Shown here: piece by piece, positions 24,598 through 32,118 of the stretch
Layout: every line of letters starts with the position of its first letter
Numbering within the stretch: the stretch's first letter is position 1
DNA from: Pseudomonas entomophila
GTDB taxonomy: Bacteria; Pseudomonadota; Gammaproteobacteria; Pseudomonadales; Pseudomonadaceae
Direction: 5' to 3'
Assembly: GCF_029478665.1 (NCBI RefSeq)
Contig: NZ_JARPQB010000057.1
Span: forward strand, 1 to 60,669
DNA length: 60,669 bases
Made by a program: the position numbers and the translations under genes
The notes under the pieces: model-generated
The model's input: the letters and a program-made list of their open reading frames with translations, nothing else
What the model was told of the DNA's origin: nothing
Database searches by the model: none

Positions 24598-24625
24598 AAA
24601 AAACCCGGCCTTTGCCGGGTTTTTT
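24598..24625 (+). terminator. intrinsic terminator after argG
   Basis: Stem AAAAAACCCGGC/GCCGGGTTTTTT with a CTTT loop; works on both strands and also lies just after the minus-strand gene ending at 24638. Confidence 0.93.
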
Positions 24626-24637
24626 ATTGCCTGTCGC

Positions 24638-25165
24638 TCAGGGAGGGTGATGACTGTTCGGTGGTGTTTCGACATTGCCCTGCATGGGGCTGACCGTGAA
24701 CTGGATGCAAGTGCGTGTATCGAGGTTGTACAGCGTCCAGCGCCGGGTCGCTCGATGCGGGCGATTGATCAGGCGCAGTACCTGGTTCTCGATCAGCTTG
24801 CGGCTGTCCGGACCGGAGATTGCGATGACCATGGGTTCTTCGCTTGAATCAAGTGGCTTCTCGGCAATGGTTCGTGGCGCCAAGCTGTCGGGAGGTGTGC
24901 TGGAGGCCTGGGAGGGCGATGCATTGTCTGGGGGCGCGCAGGGCGCTGGCGCATTGGGCTTGTCGGGGGCGAACAACGTGTTGCTGTTGAAGTTCAGCGT
25001 CAGAAAAAACAATACAGTCAAAAAAAACGGAAACCCCACCAGGAACCATGTGTAGATGGTCTGACTGCTTTCGCTCAGGAATGGCAGCGAAGCCAGTGCC
25101 GAGGCTTCGATGACACCGGCGAACACGGCGATGATGGCCAGTGGACTGATTGATTCTTGACTCAT
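24638..25165 (-). CDS. unknown two-helix membrane protein
   Basis: A 175-residue protein I do not recognise. Two membrane helices (about 7-27 and 37-58) are followed by a Pro/Ser/Ala-rich linker (65-105), then a compact domain (about 107-165) with VIAISGPDSRKLIENQVLRL and RRWTLYNLDTRTC. The C-terminal part should be cytoplasmic or periplasmic depending on topology. Base composition is lower in GC than its neighbours. It is divergent from a response regulator across 371 bases, which may link the two. The ATG at 25165 has only a weak AGG site. Confidence 0.65.
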   Translation of the reverse strand: MSQESISPLAIIAVFAGVIEASALASLPFLSESSQTIYTWFLVGFPFFLTVLFFLTLNFNSNTLFAPDKPNAPAPCAPPDNASPSQASSTPPDSLAPRTIAEKPLDSSEEPMVIAISGPDSRKLIENQVLRLINRPHRATRRWTLYNLDTRTCIQFTVSPMQGNVETPPNSHHPP

Positions 25166-25536
25166 GATAAGTGCCTGCGAGGGGTATCGCTCATCAGTAG
25201 CCGGTTTGACGCCACAGGATAAGCCGGTGTTGGTTCCTTGTGAGGAAAACCGACTTATCGAGTGATGGGCTCGAATATTCCGCGCAGGGTGTTGAAGTTT
25301 CCTTCGTGGAATGTAAATGATTTGCGATTTTATCCATCCCGCGCCAGTGCTATTTTTTAAATGCTGCAGCCTGCAAGACCACGCCCTCGATTTTCGGTGG
25401 ACATGTAGGAAATTTCTTTGAATTGAGTAAGTAGTTTCTGTGAATGTCTCTGCCAAGGAAACCGTCGCATAAAGCGTTGCGATGTTCGGTTATGGTGGAG
25501 TGTCGTAATTAAAAATAACGAAATAATGGATATCGC
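25166..25536. other. AT-rich divergent control region
   Basis: This 371-base gap has clearly lower GC than the rest of the window. It holds an imperfect hairpin at about 25219-25259 (GATAAG...CTTATC outer arms with GGTTCC/GGAAAACC inside). The open frames across it have no ribosome sites and look accidental. Promoters for both flanking genes must lie here; I cannot assign them safely. Confidence 0.5.
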
Positions 25537-26163
25537 ATGAACAAAGTGCTGATCGTGGATGATCACCCGGTCATTCGCCTGGCGGTACGCATGCTGATGG
25601 AGCGGCATGGTTACGAGGTGGTGGCGGAAACCGATAACGGCGTGGATGCCTTGCAACTGACGCGGGAGCATCTACCCGATATTGTCATTCTGGATATTGG
25701 AATTCCCAAGCTCGATGGGCTGGAAGTTGTCGCCCGGGTAACCCTGGTCAGTCCTGCGAGCAAGGTGCTGGTACTGACCTCCCAGGCACCGGGGCATTTC
25801 TCGATGCGCTGCATGCAGGCAGGCGCCGCTGGTTATGTCTGCAAGCAGCAAGACCTGACAGAGTTGCTCAGTGCGATCAAGGCTGTGCTGTCAGGCTACA
25901 GTTACTTCCCCAATCAGGCGTTGCACAAGGGCAGGACCGGGGTGGGCGGCGGAACGGAAGTAGAGATGGTCGAACGTCTCTCTGGCAGGGAGATGATGGT
26001 GTTGCAACAACTGGCGCGCGGCAAGAGCAATAAGGATATCGCCGACAGCATGTTCCTCAGTAACAAGACGGTGAGTACCTACAAGACGCGTTTGTTACTC
26101 AAGCTCAATGCACGGTCTCTGGTGGATCTCATCGAGCTGGCCCAGCGTCACGGTCTGGCCTGA
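25537..26163 (+). CDS. LuxR/NarL-type response regulator
   Basis: A 208-residue two-domain regulator. The receiver (residues 3-118) has Asp8/Asp9, phospho-acceptor Asp53 (VILDIGIP) and the Thr/Lys switch residues. A LuxR helix-turn-helix (about 147-204, LSGREMMVLQQLARGKSNKDIA) follows. It resembles BvgA/RcsB/RocA-like regulators. No histidine kinase is adjacent, so it is an orphan here. It may control the divergent membrane gene or surface structures; target unknown. Confidence 0.9.
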   Translation: MNKVLIVDDHPVIRLAVRMLMERHGYEVVAETDNGVDALQLTREHLPDIVILDIGIPKLDGLEVVARVTLVSPASKVLVLTSQAPGHFSMRCMQAGAAGYVCKQQDLTELLSAIKAVLSGYSYFPNQALHKGRTGVGGGTEVEMVERLSGREMMVLQQLARGKSNKDIADSMFLSNKTVSTYKTRLLLKLNARSLVDLIELAQRHGLA

Positions 26164-26171
26164 ATGCCGAA

Positions 26172-26200
26172 GAAAAAGCCTCCGTTCGGGAGGCTTTTTC
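26172..26200. terminator. bidirectional terminator
   Basis: Perfect 12-bp stem GAAAAAGCCTCC/GGAGGCTTTTTC around a 5-base loop. It ends the response regulator on the plus strand and the small PA3496-type gene on the minus strand. Confidence 0.93.
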
Positions 26201-26209
26201 TTGACTGTG

Positions 26210-26386
26210 CTACAGGTCGTAGTCGAAGTCGGCCAACTGCTTCTGCAGGCGTCGTTCTTCCAGCATGTTGTCAATGGTGCGGCGCTTGCTGAGGTTGGTC
26301 TTGGCCGGTTCGGCCTGCGGTTCCACGTCCTCGTCCGCGCTCTGGAAATCTTCGTCGATATCCAAGTCTTCTTTATCGGTGCTCAT
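26210..26386 (-). CDS. PA3496-family small protein
   Basis: A 58-residue, strongly acidic then basic protein. It begins MSTDKEDLDIDEDF and ends with KRRTIDNMLEERRLQKQLAD followed by FDYDL. The conserved SKRR.IDN.LEE.RL.KQLAD.D.DL tail is that of the PA3496 family, named a putative envelope integrity protein. The ATG at 26386 has a GGAG site and the gene ends at the shared terminator. It sits next to nth and rnf, as in P. aeruginosa. Function is not established. Confidence 0.85.
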   Translation of the reverse strand: MSTDKEDLDIDEDFQSADEDVEPQAEPAKTNLSKRRTIDNMLEERRLQKQLADFDYDL

Positions 26387-26490
26387 GCGTCACTCCAAGC
26401 CAAAGGGCCCTTGGCCGTCCTTATAACGGGAATCACGAAGCGGGTAAAAAAGATTTTTTCAATCGTATTCAGCAGTTTTTACCTATCGTC

Positions 26491-27129
26491 TCAATCGTCC
26501 GAAGTCTTGTGCTTGTATTCGCAAAGGTCCTCGATACGGCAACTGCCGCAGCGGGGCTTGCGGGCCTGGCAAACGTAGCGCCCATGCAGGATCAGCCAGT
26601 GGTGGGCGTCGAGCAGATAGTCCTTGGGGACGAACTTGAGCAGCTTCTTCTCCACTTCCAGAACGGTCTTGCCGGGGGCGATGCCCGTGCGATTGCTGAC
26701 GCGGAAAATGTGCGTGTCGACTGCCATGGCCAACTGGCGGAAAGCGGTGTTGAGTACGACGTTTGCGGTTTTGCGCCCCACACCGGGCAAGGCTTCGAGT
26801 GCTTCACGGGTCTGAGGCACTTCACCATCGTGGTGTTCGACCAGCAGGCGGCAGGTCTCGATGACATTCTTCGCCTTGCTGTTATAGAGCCCGATGGTCT
26901 TGATGTACTCACTCAACCCCTCCACGCCAAGCGCGTGAATGGCTTGTGGGGTATTGGCCACGGGGAACAGGCGCGCGGTAGCCTTGTTGACGCCCACATC
27001 GGTGGCCTGGGCCGAGAGGATGACGGCGATCAGCAGTTCGAAAGGTGTCGAGTAAGCCAGTTCGGTCTTGGGGTCGGGATTGTCTTCATGCAGCCTGCGA
27101 AAGATCTCCAGGCGTTTGGCGGCATTCAT
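26491..27129 (-). CDS. nth: endonuclease III
   Basis: A 212-residue bifunctional DNA glycosylase and AP lyase for oxidised pyrimidines. The helix-hairpin-helix LPGVGRKTANVVL with catalytic Lys near 120, catalytic Asp in VDTHIFRVSNR near 138, and a C-terminal 4Fe-4S loop (Cys-x6-Cys-x2-Cys-x5-Cys) are all present. ATG 27129 fits the family; the frame upstream is a shadow of rnfE. It is 4 bases from rnfE and likely co-transcribed with the rnf genes, a common arrangement. Confidence 0.96.
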   Translation of the reverse strand: MNAAKRLEIFRRLHEDNPDPKTELAYSTPFELLIAVILSAQATDVGVNKATARLFPVANTPQAIHALGVEGLSEYIKTIGLYNSKAKNVIETCRLLVEHHDGEVPQTREALEALPGVGRKTANVVLNTAFRQLAMAVDTHIFRVSNRTGIAPGKTVLEVEKKLLKFVPKDYLLDAHHWLILHGRYVCQARKPRCGSCRIEDLCEYKHKTSDD

Positions 27130-27133
27130 GGGG

Positions 27134-27655
27134 TCAAAGGGTTCCTTGACGACGGGGTGAGGTAGGCGGGCGCAGGTGATTGTACAAGCCCAGCAGCAGG
27201 CCGAGCAGTAGGAGGGCGCCAGGGGCGAGCTGGGCAATATGCAGCCCCAGCCAGTCATTTGCCAGCTGGCGGCAGGTGGCCAGTGCCAGGCAGGCCAGTA
27301 ACAGGCCGCACAGGTTGATCAGCAATGGGCGCCAACGGCCCGTGGCGGGTAGCTGCAGGTCAATGATGAGGCAGGGCAAGGCCAGGAGCGTCGGGTAGTA
27401 ATCCAGGGTCAACGCCAGGGGCAGAGCCCAGGCACGTAGCCCCAGTTGCAGGCAGGTTGCCAGGGATACCGCCAGCATCAGGCTCGCATACAGGCGTGGC
27501 AGGGGGGGGAGAACGTTGCGTAGCGGGGCCATCAAGCCTTGGTGCAGGCTCACCAGCAACAGGCTGCAAACGGCTATGGCCGCGCCCTGCATGATTGTCC
27601 CGGTTGCGCCGATCAGGGGGGGCAGGCTGGCAATCAGCAACCCATATCTGTTCAT
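27134..27655 (-). CDS. rnfE: diverged and shortened RnfE-like membrane protein
   Basis: A 173-residue hydrophobic protein of the RnfA/RnfE/NqrDE fold, about 60 residues shorter than usual RnfE. From remembered E. coli RsxE, the first cluster motif L-G-L-C-P aligns with ASLPP here (Cys lost). The second, TNC, aligns with LPC (Cys kept), and the following Arg-Ala-Glu segment is missing. Start overlaps rnfG by 4 bases. In a normal Rnf complex this subunit and RnfA share a membrane 2Fe-2S cluster; that seems impossible here in the usual form. Confidence 0.75.
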   Translation of the reverse strand: MNRYGLLIASLPPLIGATGTIMQGAAIAVCSLLLVSLHQGLMAPLRNVLPPLPRLYASLMLAVSLATCLQLGLRAWALPLALTLDYYPTLLALPCLIIDLQLPATGRWRPLLINLCGLLLACLALATCRQLANDWLGLHIAQLAPGALLLLGLLLGLYNHLRPPTSPRRQGTL

Positions 27656-28263
27656 CGGCGGTCCTCGCTGCTCAGCAGTGGCTGATGCTCGTCGACGTAA
27701 CGCAACGCATCCTGAATGGCGTCGATCACGGCGCGCGAGGTCACCGTCGCTCCGGCCAGTTGGTCGAATGCACCCTGATCGCGCTTCAGCGCCCAGGCCT
27801 GTTCGGGAGGGGCGTCACGTCGACTACCGACAAACTGGTCGAGCCAGTGCGATGTCGGGTTGGCCAACTGGTCGCCCAGGCCGGGGCTTTCCTGCTGGTG
27901 GAGGACCCGAACGCCGATCAGCCGGCCTTGTGCATCGATAGCGATGGCCAACTCGATCGGCCCACCATAGCCCTGCAACCCGCTGCGCAGTACGACGGCT
28001 GCCGGCTTGCCGGCACGCGTTGCGCGGTAGCCGGCAAGCAGGCGGCTATGGCGCAAGGTGGTGTCCGCCAGCTTGAGCGGGGCCAGCAATGGCTGGTTGT
28101 CATAGCTGCCCTGTGGTAGCACCGCCAACCACTGGCGCTCCTGCAACTGGCGCTCGGCTTGAGTGATACTGTCGGCGGTCCAGTGGCGCCAGGCCAGGCT
28201 GAGGGCCACGCTTAGCCCGGCGACTGCTATCAACACGAGGGTCGTGCGTGCGCGAGCGTTCAT
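27652..28263 (-). CDS. rnfG: RnfG-like FMN-binding subunit
   Basis: A 203-residue protein with an N-terminal membrane anchor (about 8-26) and a periplasmic FMN-binding domain. The flavin attachment motif reads AGATVTS (about 172-178), keeping the Thr that receives FMN though the usual first Ser is Ala. The ALAIDAQGRLIGVRVL and ESPGLGDQ stretches are typical. It overlaps rnfD and rnfE by 4 bases each. Confidence 0.85.
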   Translation of the reverse strand: MNARARTTLVLIAVAGLSVALSLAWRHWTADSITQAERQLQERQWLAVLPQGSYDNQPLLAPLKLADTTLRHSRLLAGYRATRAGKPAAVVLRSGLQGYGGPIELAIAIDAQGRLIGVRVLHQQESPGLGDQLANPTSHWLDQFVGSRRDAPPEQAWALKRDQGAFDQLAGATVTSRAVIDAIQDALRYVDEHQPLLSSEDRR

Positions 28264-29231
28264 GCTTGCACCTGTTCTCGGCGCTCAGCCCAACGATCCA
28301 GGCCTGGTACCGTCAGGTTCATCAGCAGGATGGCGAATGCGGTGCCATCGGGAAAATTGCCCCAGATGCGAATCAGGTAGATCAACAGGCCACAACCCAT
28401 GCCGAACACCAGGCGGGCAAGTGGGCGCCGGCAACCGGAAACCGGCTCGGTGGCAATGAAGAACGCGGCAAGCATGGTCGAGCCCGAGAGCAGGTGCAGC
28501 AGTGGTGAGCCGTGGGAGTCGGAGCCTGAACCATTCCAGCCCAGCAAGCTGCACAGGAAGATGGCTCCGAGCAGGCCTGCGGGGGCGTGCCAGGTGCATA
28601 CCTTGCGTTGCAGCAGGAACAGGCCGCCCAGCAGGAATGCCAGGTTCACCCATTCGCTACCGCGTCCCCCCAGATAGCCGAAGGCCGGGTTCTGGTTGAA
28701 CAACTCGTCAATCGTCAGGCTGCGATTGTGCTTCAGCACATCGAGCACGGTCGGGCTGGCCCAGGCGTCGATCTGCTCGCCTGGATTGAAGGCCTGCCGC
28801 AGGCTCTCGATCAGGCCGACCGCCTGCCCGGGCCAGTGGTGCATTTGCTGGGGGAAGCTCAGCAGGACGAATGCGTAGCCGACCATGGCGGGGTTGAACA
28901 GGTTGCGACCGACGCCACCAAAGGCCTGTTTGCCCAGGCCAATGGCAACGACCGTGGCGCAAAAAGGCAGCCACCAGGGAGCCTGGCTGGGCAATGCAGC
29001 GGCAAGCAACACCGCGGTCACCAGTGCGCTGAAATCACTCAGGGCGCTTTCCAGGGGCTGTTTGCGCAAGGAGAGTAGCAGCGCCTCCGTGAGCAGTGCG
29101 GCACTGGCGCATAGCGTCAGGTTGGTCAGCACGCCCCAGCCCTGCAGCCAGAACAATGCCAGAATCCCCGGGGCGCAGCCCAGCAGGACCACGCCCATGG
29201 CGTTGCGCAGGCGCGGGTCAGGCGCTGGCAT
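28260..29231 (-). CDS. rnfD: RnfD-like membrane flavoprotein
   Basis: A 323-residue NqrB/RnfD family protein with about eight to nine helices. The conserved GKQAFGGVGRNLFNPAM stretch (about 99-115) and DGTAFAILLMN near the C terminus are intact. The FMN-attachment region reads IDAWASPTVLDVLK (about 153-166), with a Thr in the expected place but Pro before it. Its ATG lies inside the rnfBC scar, overlapping its stop by 14 bases, as if it were still behind a full rnfC. Confidence 0.88.
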   Translation of the reverse strand: MPAPDPRLRNAMGVVLLGCAPGILALFWLQGWGVLTNLTLCASAALLTEALLLSLRKQPLESALSDFSALVTAVLLAAALPSQAPWWLPFCATVVAIGLGKQAFGGVGRNLFNPAMVGYAFVLLSFPQQMHHWPGQAVGLIESLRQAFNPGEQIDAWASPTVLDVLKHNRSLTIDELFNQNPAFGYLGGRGSEWVNLAFLLGGLFLLQRKVCTWHAPAGLLGAIFLCSLLGWNGSGSDSHGSPLLHLLSGSTMLAAFFIATEPVSGCRRPLARLVFGMGCGLLIYLIRIWGNFPDGTAFAILLMNLTVPGLDRWAERREQVQA

Positions 29232-29286
29232 GGCCTTGCAGCTCTTCGAGGCGTTTGCGGGCGTCGATGCGTTGAATCAGACTCAT
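29218..29286 (-). pseudogene. rnfB-rnfC deletion scar, 22 codons
   Basis: A 22-codon frame reading MSLIQRIDA then RKRLEELQGHASA. The first nine residues look like the start of Pseudomonas RnfB (LIQRIDA precedes its cluster region), and the rest like the tail of RnfC. Its ATG overlaps the rnfA stop by 4 bases and its stop overlaps rnfD by 14, the contacts expected of intact rnfB and rnfC. About 2 kb that normally encodes the two ferredoxin-like, NADH-facing subunits is therefore absent. The RnfB/RnfC origin is inference from short matches. Confidence 0.7.
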
Positions 29287-29831
29287 TGTGCGAATATTCC
29301 GTTGAACCCGGAGAACGCCAAGGCCATCACGCCGGCCCCGAGCAGTTCGATCGGCAAGCCGCGCAAGGCCACGGGAATTTCCGCATGGCGGCTGCGCTCG
29401 CGCAGGTCGTTGAACAGGATGAGAGCAAGCCAGAAGCCCGCGCCAGCCAACGCTCCCCGGATCAGGGCCTGCCATGGGTCGTTGCCCTCTGCTGTGAGTT
29501 GCAACATCAAGCCTAGCAGCGCGACGTTGCCCATCAGCAAGGGTTGCAGGCCGTTCGTGGGCCAGTTCGGGCGAAGCCGTTGCAACAGATGCGGTAGGCC
29601 CCAGGCCAGGGCCATCATCAACGGCACGAACAGGTACAACTGCAAGCCCTGCCATTGCAGCGGGGCTAGCACGTAGCGCTCCAGCAACACACCGCCAGGA
29701 AGCCCGAGCAGAAACAGAAGACCACTGCACAGGCCGAGCACATGCAGTCGATCGCGCTTGGCTTGCCCCGGCTGCAAGGCCAGGAGATTGATCAACGTGG
29801 CGCTGACCAGAACCAGGACGTAGTCGCTCAT
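29283..29831 (-). CDS. rnfA: diverged RnfA-like membrane protein
   Basis: A 182-residue six-helix protein of the RnfA/NqrE family with a typical MSDYVLVLVSATLIN start and FSGFNGIF end. Against remembered E. coli RsxA, the L-G-L-C-P-F-M-G motif is deleted and TTNCAVLG is GNVALLG here. Both cysteines that hold the membrane 2Fe-2S cluster are gone; the one remaining Cys (about 35) is elsewhere. It heads the reduced operon, with an AGG-type site. Confidence 0.82.
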   Translation of the reverse strand: MSDYVLVLVSATLINLLALQPGQAKRDRLHVLGLCSGLLFLLGLPGGVLLERYVLAPLQWQGLQLYLFVPLMMALAWGLPHLLQRLRPNWPTNGLQPLLMGNVALLGLMLQLTAEGNDPWQALIRGALAGAGFWLALILFNDLRERSRHAEIPVALRGLPIELLGAGVMALAFSGFNGIFAQ

Positions 29832-29890
29832 GACAATGCCTACCGCCTCGGGATGCCGTGATTATCCGGCAGCAGGCGCTGGATGGAAAT

Positions 29891-29912
29891 GCCCCGGCCA
29901 AAGGGCCGGGGC
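29891..29912 (-). terminator. GC-rich hairpin after metG
   Basis: GCCCCGGCC/GGCCGGGGC with a 4-base loop, 8 bases after the metG stop. The T content after it on the minus strand is low, so termination before rnfA may be partial. Confidence 0.55.
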
Positions 29913-29920
29913 TCGGAGTT

Positions 29921-31960
29921 TCACTTGATGCGCTGGCCAGGCTTGGCGCCGCTGTCAGGGCTCAGCAGGTAGATCTCTTCACCGCCAGGGCCGGCGGCCA
30001 TGACCATGCCTTCAGATACCCCGAAACGCATTTTCCGGGGCTTGAGGTTGGCCACCATCATGGTCAGGCGGCCTTCCAGCTGGCTCGGGTCGGGGTAGGC
30101 CGACTTGATGCCGGAGAACACGTTGCGACGCTCGTCACCGATGTCCAGGGTCAGCTGCAGCAGCTTGTCGGCGCCCGGCACGGCTTCGGCCTTGACGATC
30201 AGCGCGACGCGCAGGTCGACCGCGGCGAAGGTGTCGAACTCGATCTCGGCCGAAAGTGGATCCTTCGTCAGTTCGCCATTGCCGGCGGGTGCCTTGGCTT
30301 CTGCGGCGAGCAGGTCTTCCTTGCTGGCGGCGATCATGGCTTCGACCTTGGCCGGCTCGATGCGGCTCATCAGTGCCTTGAACGGGTTGAGCTTATGGTT
30401 TTCCAGGCGGGACAGGTGGTCGTTCCAGGTCAGCGGGGCGACGTTGAGGAACGCCTCGGCGTCGGCGGCCAGCAGTGGCAGTACCGGCTTGAGGAAGATC
30501 ACCAGCTGGCGGAACAGGTTGATGCCCTGGGCGCAGATGGCCTGAACTTCGTCCTGCTTGCCCTCCTGCTTGGCCAGCGACCACGGAGCCTTGTCGGCGA
30601 TCCAGGCGTTGGCGCGGTCGGCCAGGCCCATGATTTCGCGCATGGCACGGCCAAAATCGCGGCTTTCGTAAGCCTCGGCGATGGACGGGGCGGCGGCGAG
30701 GAAGGCTTCGGTCAGCTCGGGTGCGGCATCGCCGGGCACCATCACGCCGTCATTGCCCTTGTGGATGAAACCAGCGCAGCGGCTGGCGATGTTGACTACC
30801 TTGCCGACCAGGTCGGAGTTGACCTTCTGCACGAAGTCTTCGAGGTTCAGGTCGAGGTCGTCGACGCCACGGCCGAGTTTGGCGGCGTAGTAGTAGCGCA
30901 GGTATTCCGGCTGCAGGTGATCGAGGTAGGTGCGGGCCTTGATGAAGGTGCCGCGCGACTTGGACATCTTCGCGCCGTTGACGGTCAGATAACCGTGCAC
31001 GTTGACCGCGGTGGGCTTGCGGAAGCCCGAGCCTTCGAGCATGGCTGGCCAGAACAGGGCGTGGAAGTTGACGATGTCCTTGCCGATGAAATGGTACAGC
31101 TCGGCCTTGGAGCCTTCGTTCCAGAATGCATCGAAGTCCAGCTCCGGGCGGCGCGCGCAGAGGTTTTTGAAGCTGGCCATGTAGCCGATCGGCGCATCCA
31201 GCCAGACGTAGAAGTATTTGCCCGGCTCACCTGGAATCTCGAAGCCGAAGTAGGGCGCGTCACGGGAGATGTCCCATTCCTGCAGGCCCGAGTCCAGCCA
31301 TTCGGCGAGCTTGTTGGCCACGGCATCCTGCAGCGTGCCGCTACGGGTCCACTGCTGCAGCATGGCCTGGAAGTCCGGCAGCTTGAAGAAGAAGTGTTGC
31401 GAGTCGCGCAGCACCGGGGTGGCGCCGGAGATCGCCGACTTCGGGTTCTTCAGTTCGGTCGGGGCGTAGGTGGCGCCGCATTTCTCGCAGTTGTCGCCGT
31501 ACTGGTCCTCTGCCGCGCACTTGGGGCAGGTGCCCTTGATGAAGCGATCAGCGAGGAACATGCCCTTTTCAGGGTCGAAGTACTGGGTCACCGAACGGGT
31601 GGCGATGTGCCCGGCGTCGCGCAGACGGGTGTAGATCAGGCCCGACAGCTCGCGGTTCTCCTCGCTGTGCGTGGAGTGGAAGTTGTCGAAGTCGACCAGG
31701 AAATCGGCGAAGTCGCTGCTGTGCTCGGCCTGGACATTGGCGATCAGCTGTTCTGGCGTGATGCCTTCCTTCTCGGCGCGCAGCATGATCGCCGAACCGT
31801 GGGCGTCGTCGGCACAGACGTAGATGCACTGGTTGCCGCGCAGTTTCTGGAAGCGAACCCACATGTCAGTCTGGATGTACTCGAGCATATGGCCAAGGTG
31901 GATGGATCCATTGGCATAGGGCAAGGCGCTGGTGACGAGAATCTGACGTGGCTCGGACAT
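29921..31960 (-). CDS. metG: methionyl-tRNA synthetase
   Basis: A 679-residue class I synthetase charging tRNA-Met. The HIGH-type motif PYANGSIHLGH is at about 14-24, four zinc cysteines sit in CPKC...CEKC (about 145-161), KMSKS is in GAKMSKSRGT, and the C-terminal dimerising tRNA-binding domain (about 575-679) is present. ATG 31960 is chosen by family start MSEPRQILVTSALPYANG. It is divergent from apbC, as in many Pseudomonas. Confidence 0.97.
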   Translation of the reverse strand: MSEPRQILVTSALPYANGSIHLGHMLEYIQTDMWVRFQKLRGNQCIYVCADDAHGSAIMLRAEKEGITPEQLIANVQAEHSSDFADFLVDFDNFHSTHSEENRELSGLIYTRLRDAGHIATRSVTQYFDPEKGMFLADRFIKGTCPKCAAEDQYGDNCEKCGATYAPTELKNPKSAISGATPVLRDSQHFFFKLPDFQAMLQQWTRSGTLQDAVANKLAEWLDSGLQEWDISRDAPYFGFEIPGEPGKYFYVWLDAPIGYMASFKNLCARRPELDFDAFWNEGSKAELYHFIGKDIVNFHALFWPAMLEGSGFRKPTAVNVHGYLTVNGAKMSKSRGTFIKARTYLDHLQPEYLRYYYAAKLGRGVDDLDLNLEDFVQKVNSDLVGKVVNIASRCAGFIHKGNDGVMVPGDAAPELTEAFLAAAPSIAEAYESRDFGRAMREIMGLADRANAWIADKAPWSLAKQEGKQDEVQAICAQGINLFRQLVIFLKPVLPLLAADAEAFLNVAPLTWNDHLSRLENHKLNPFKALMSRIEPAKVEAMIAASKEDLLAAEAKAPAGNGELTKDPLSAEIEFDTFAAVDLRVALIVKAEAVPGADKLLQLTLDIGDERRNVFSGIKSAYPDPSQLEGRLTMMVANLKPRKMRFGVSEGMVMAAGPGGEEIYLLSPDSGAKPGQRIK

Positions 31961-32118
31961 GGTGGCTCGGCTACTTATCTGGCTACGGGTAAAAAATGAG
32001 GGTGATCGGCCACTATAAAGGGCTGGCGAATTTATTTCACCCCGCGTTCGCATCTGCTGACGATTGACGGGTTAGCATAGGCGTCTGTCACGTATTCAGT
32101 TTGCCAATGGGAGTCTCC

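Noticed and set aside
25357..25671. 104-codon minus-strand frame in the AT-rich gap
   Set aside because: Overlaps the response regulator start and lacks a ribosome site or any recognisable feature.
29858..31999. 713-codon plus-strand frame opposite metG
   Set aside because: Shadow of metG; Val/Gly/Ala/Asp composition typical of antisense frames in this genome.
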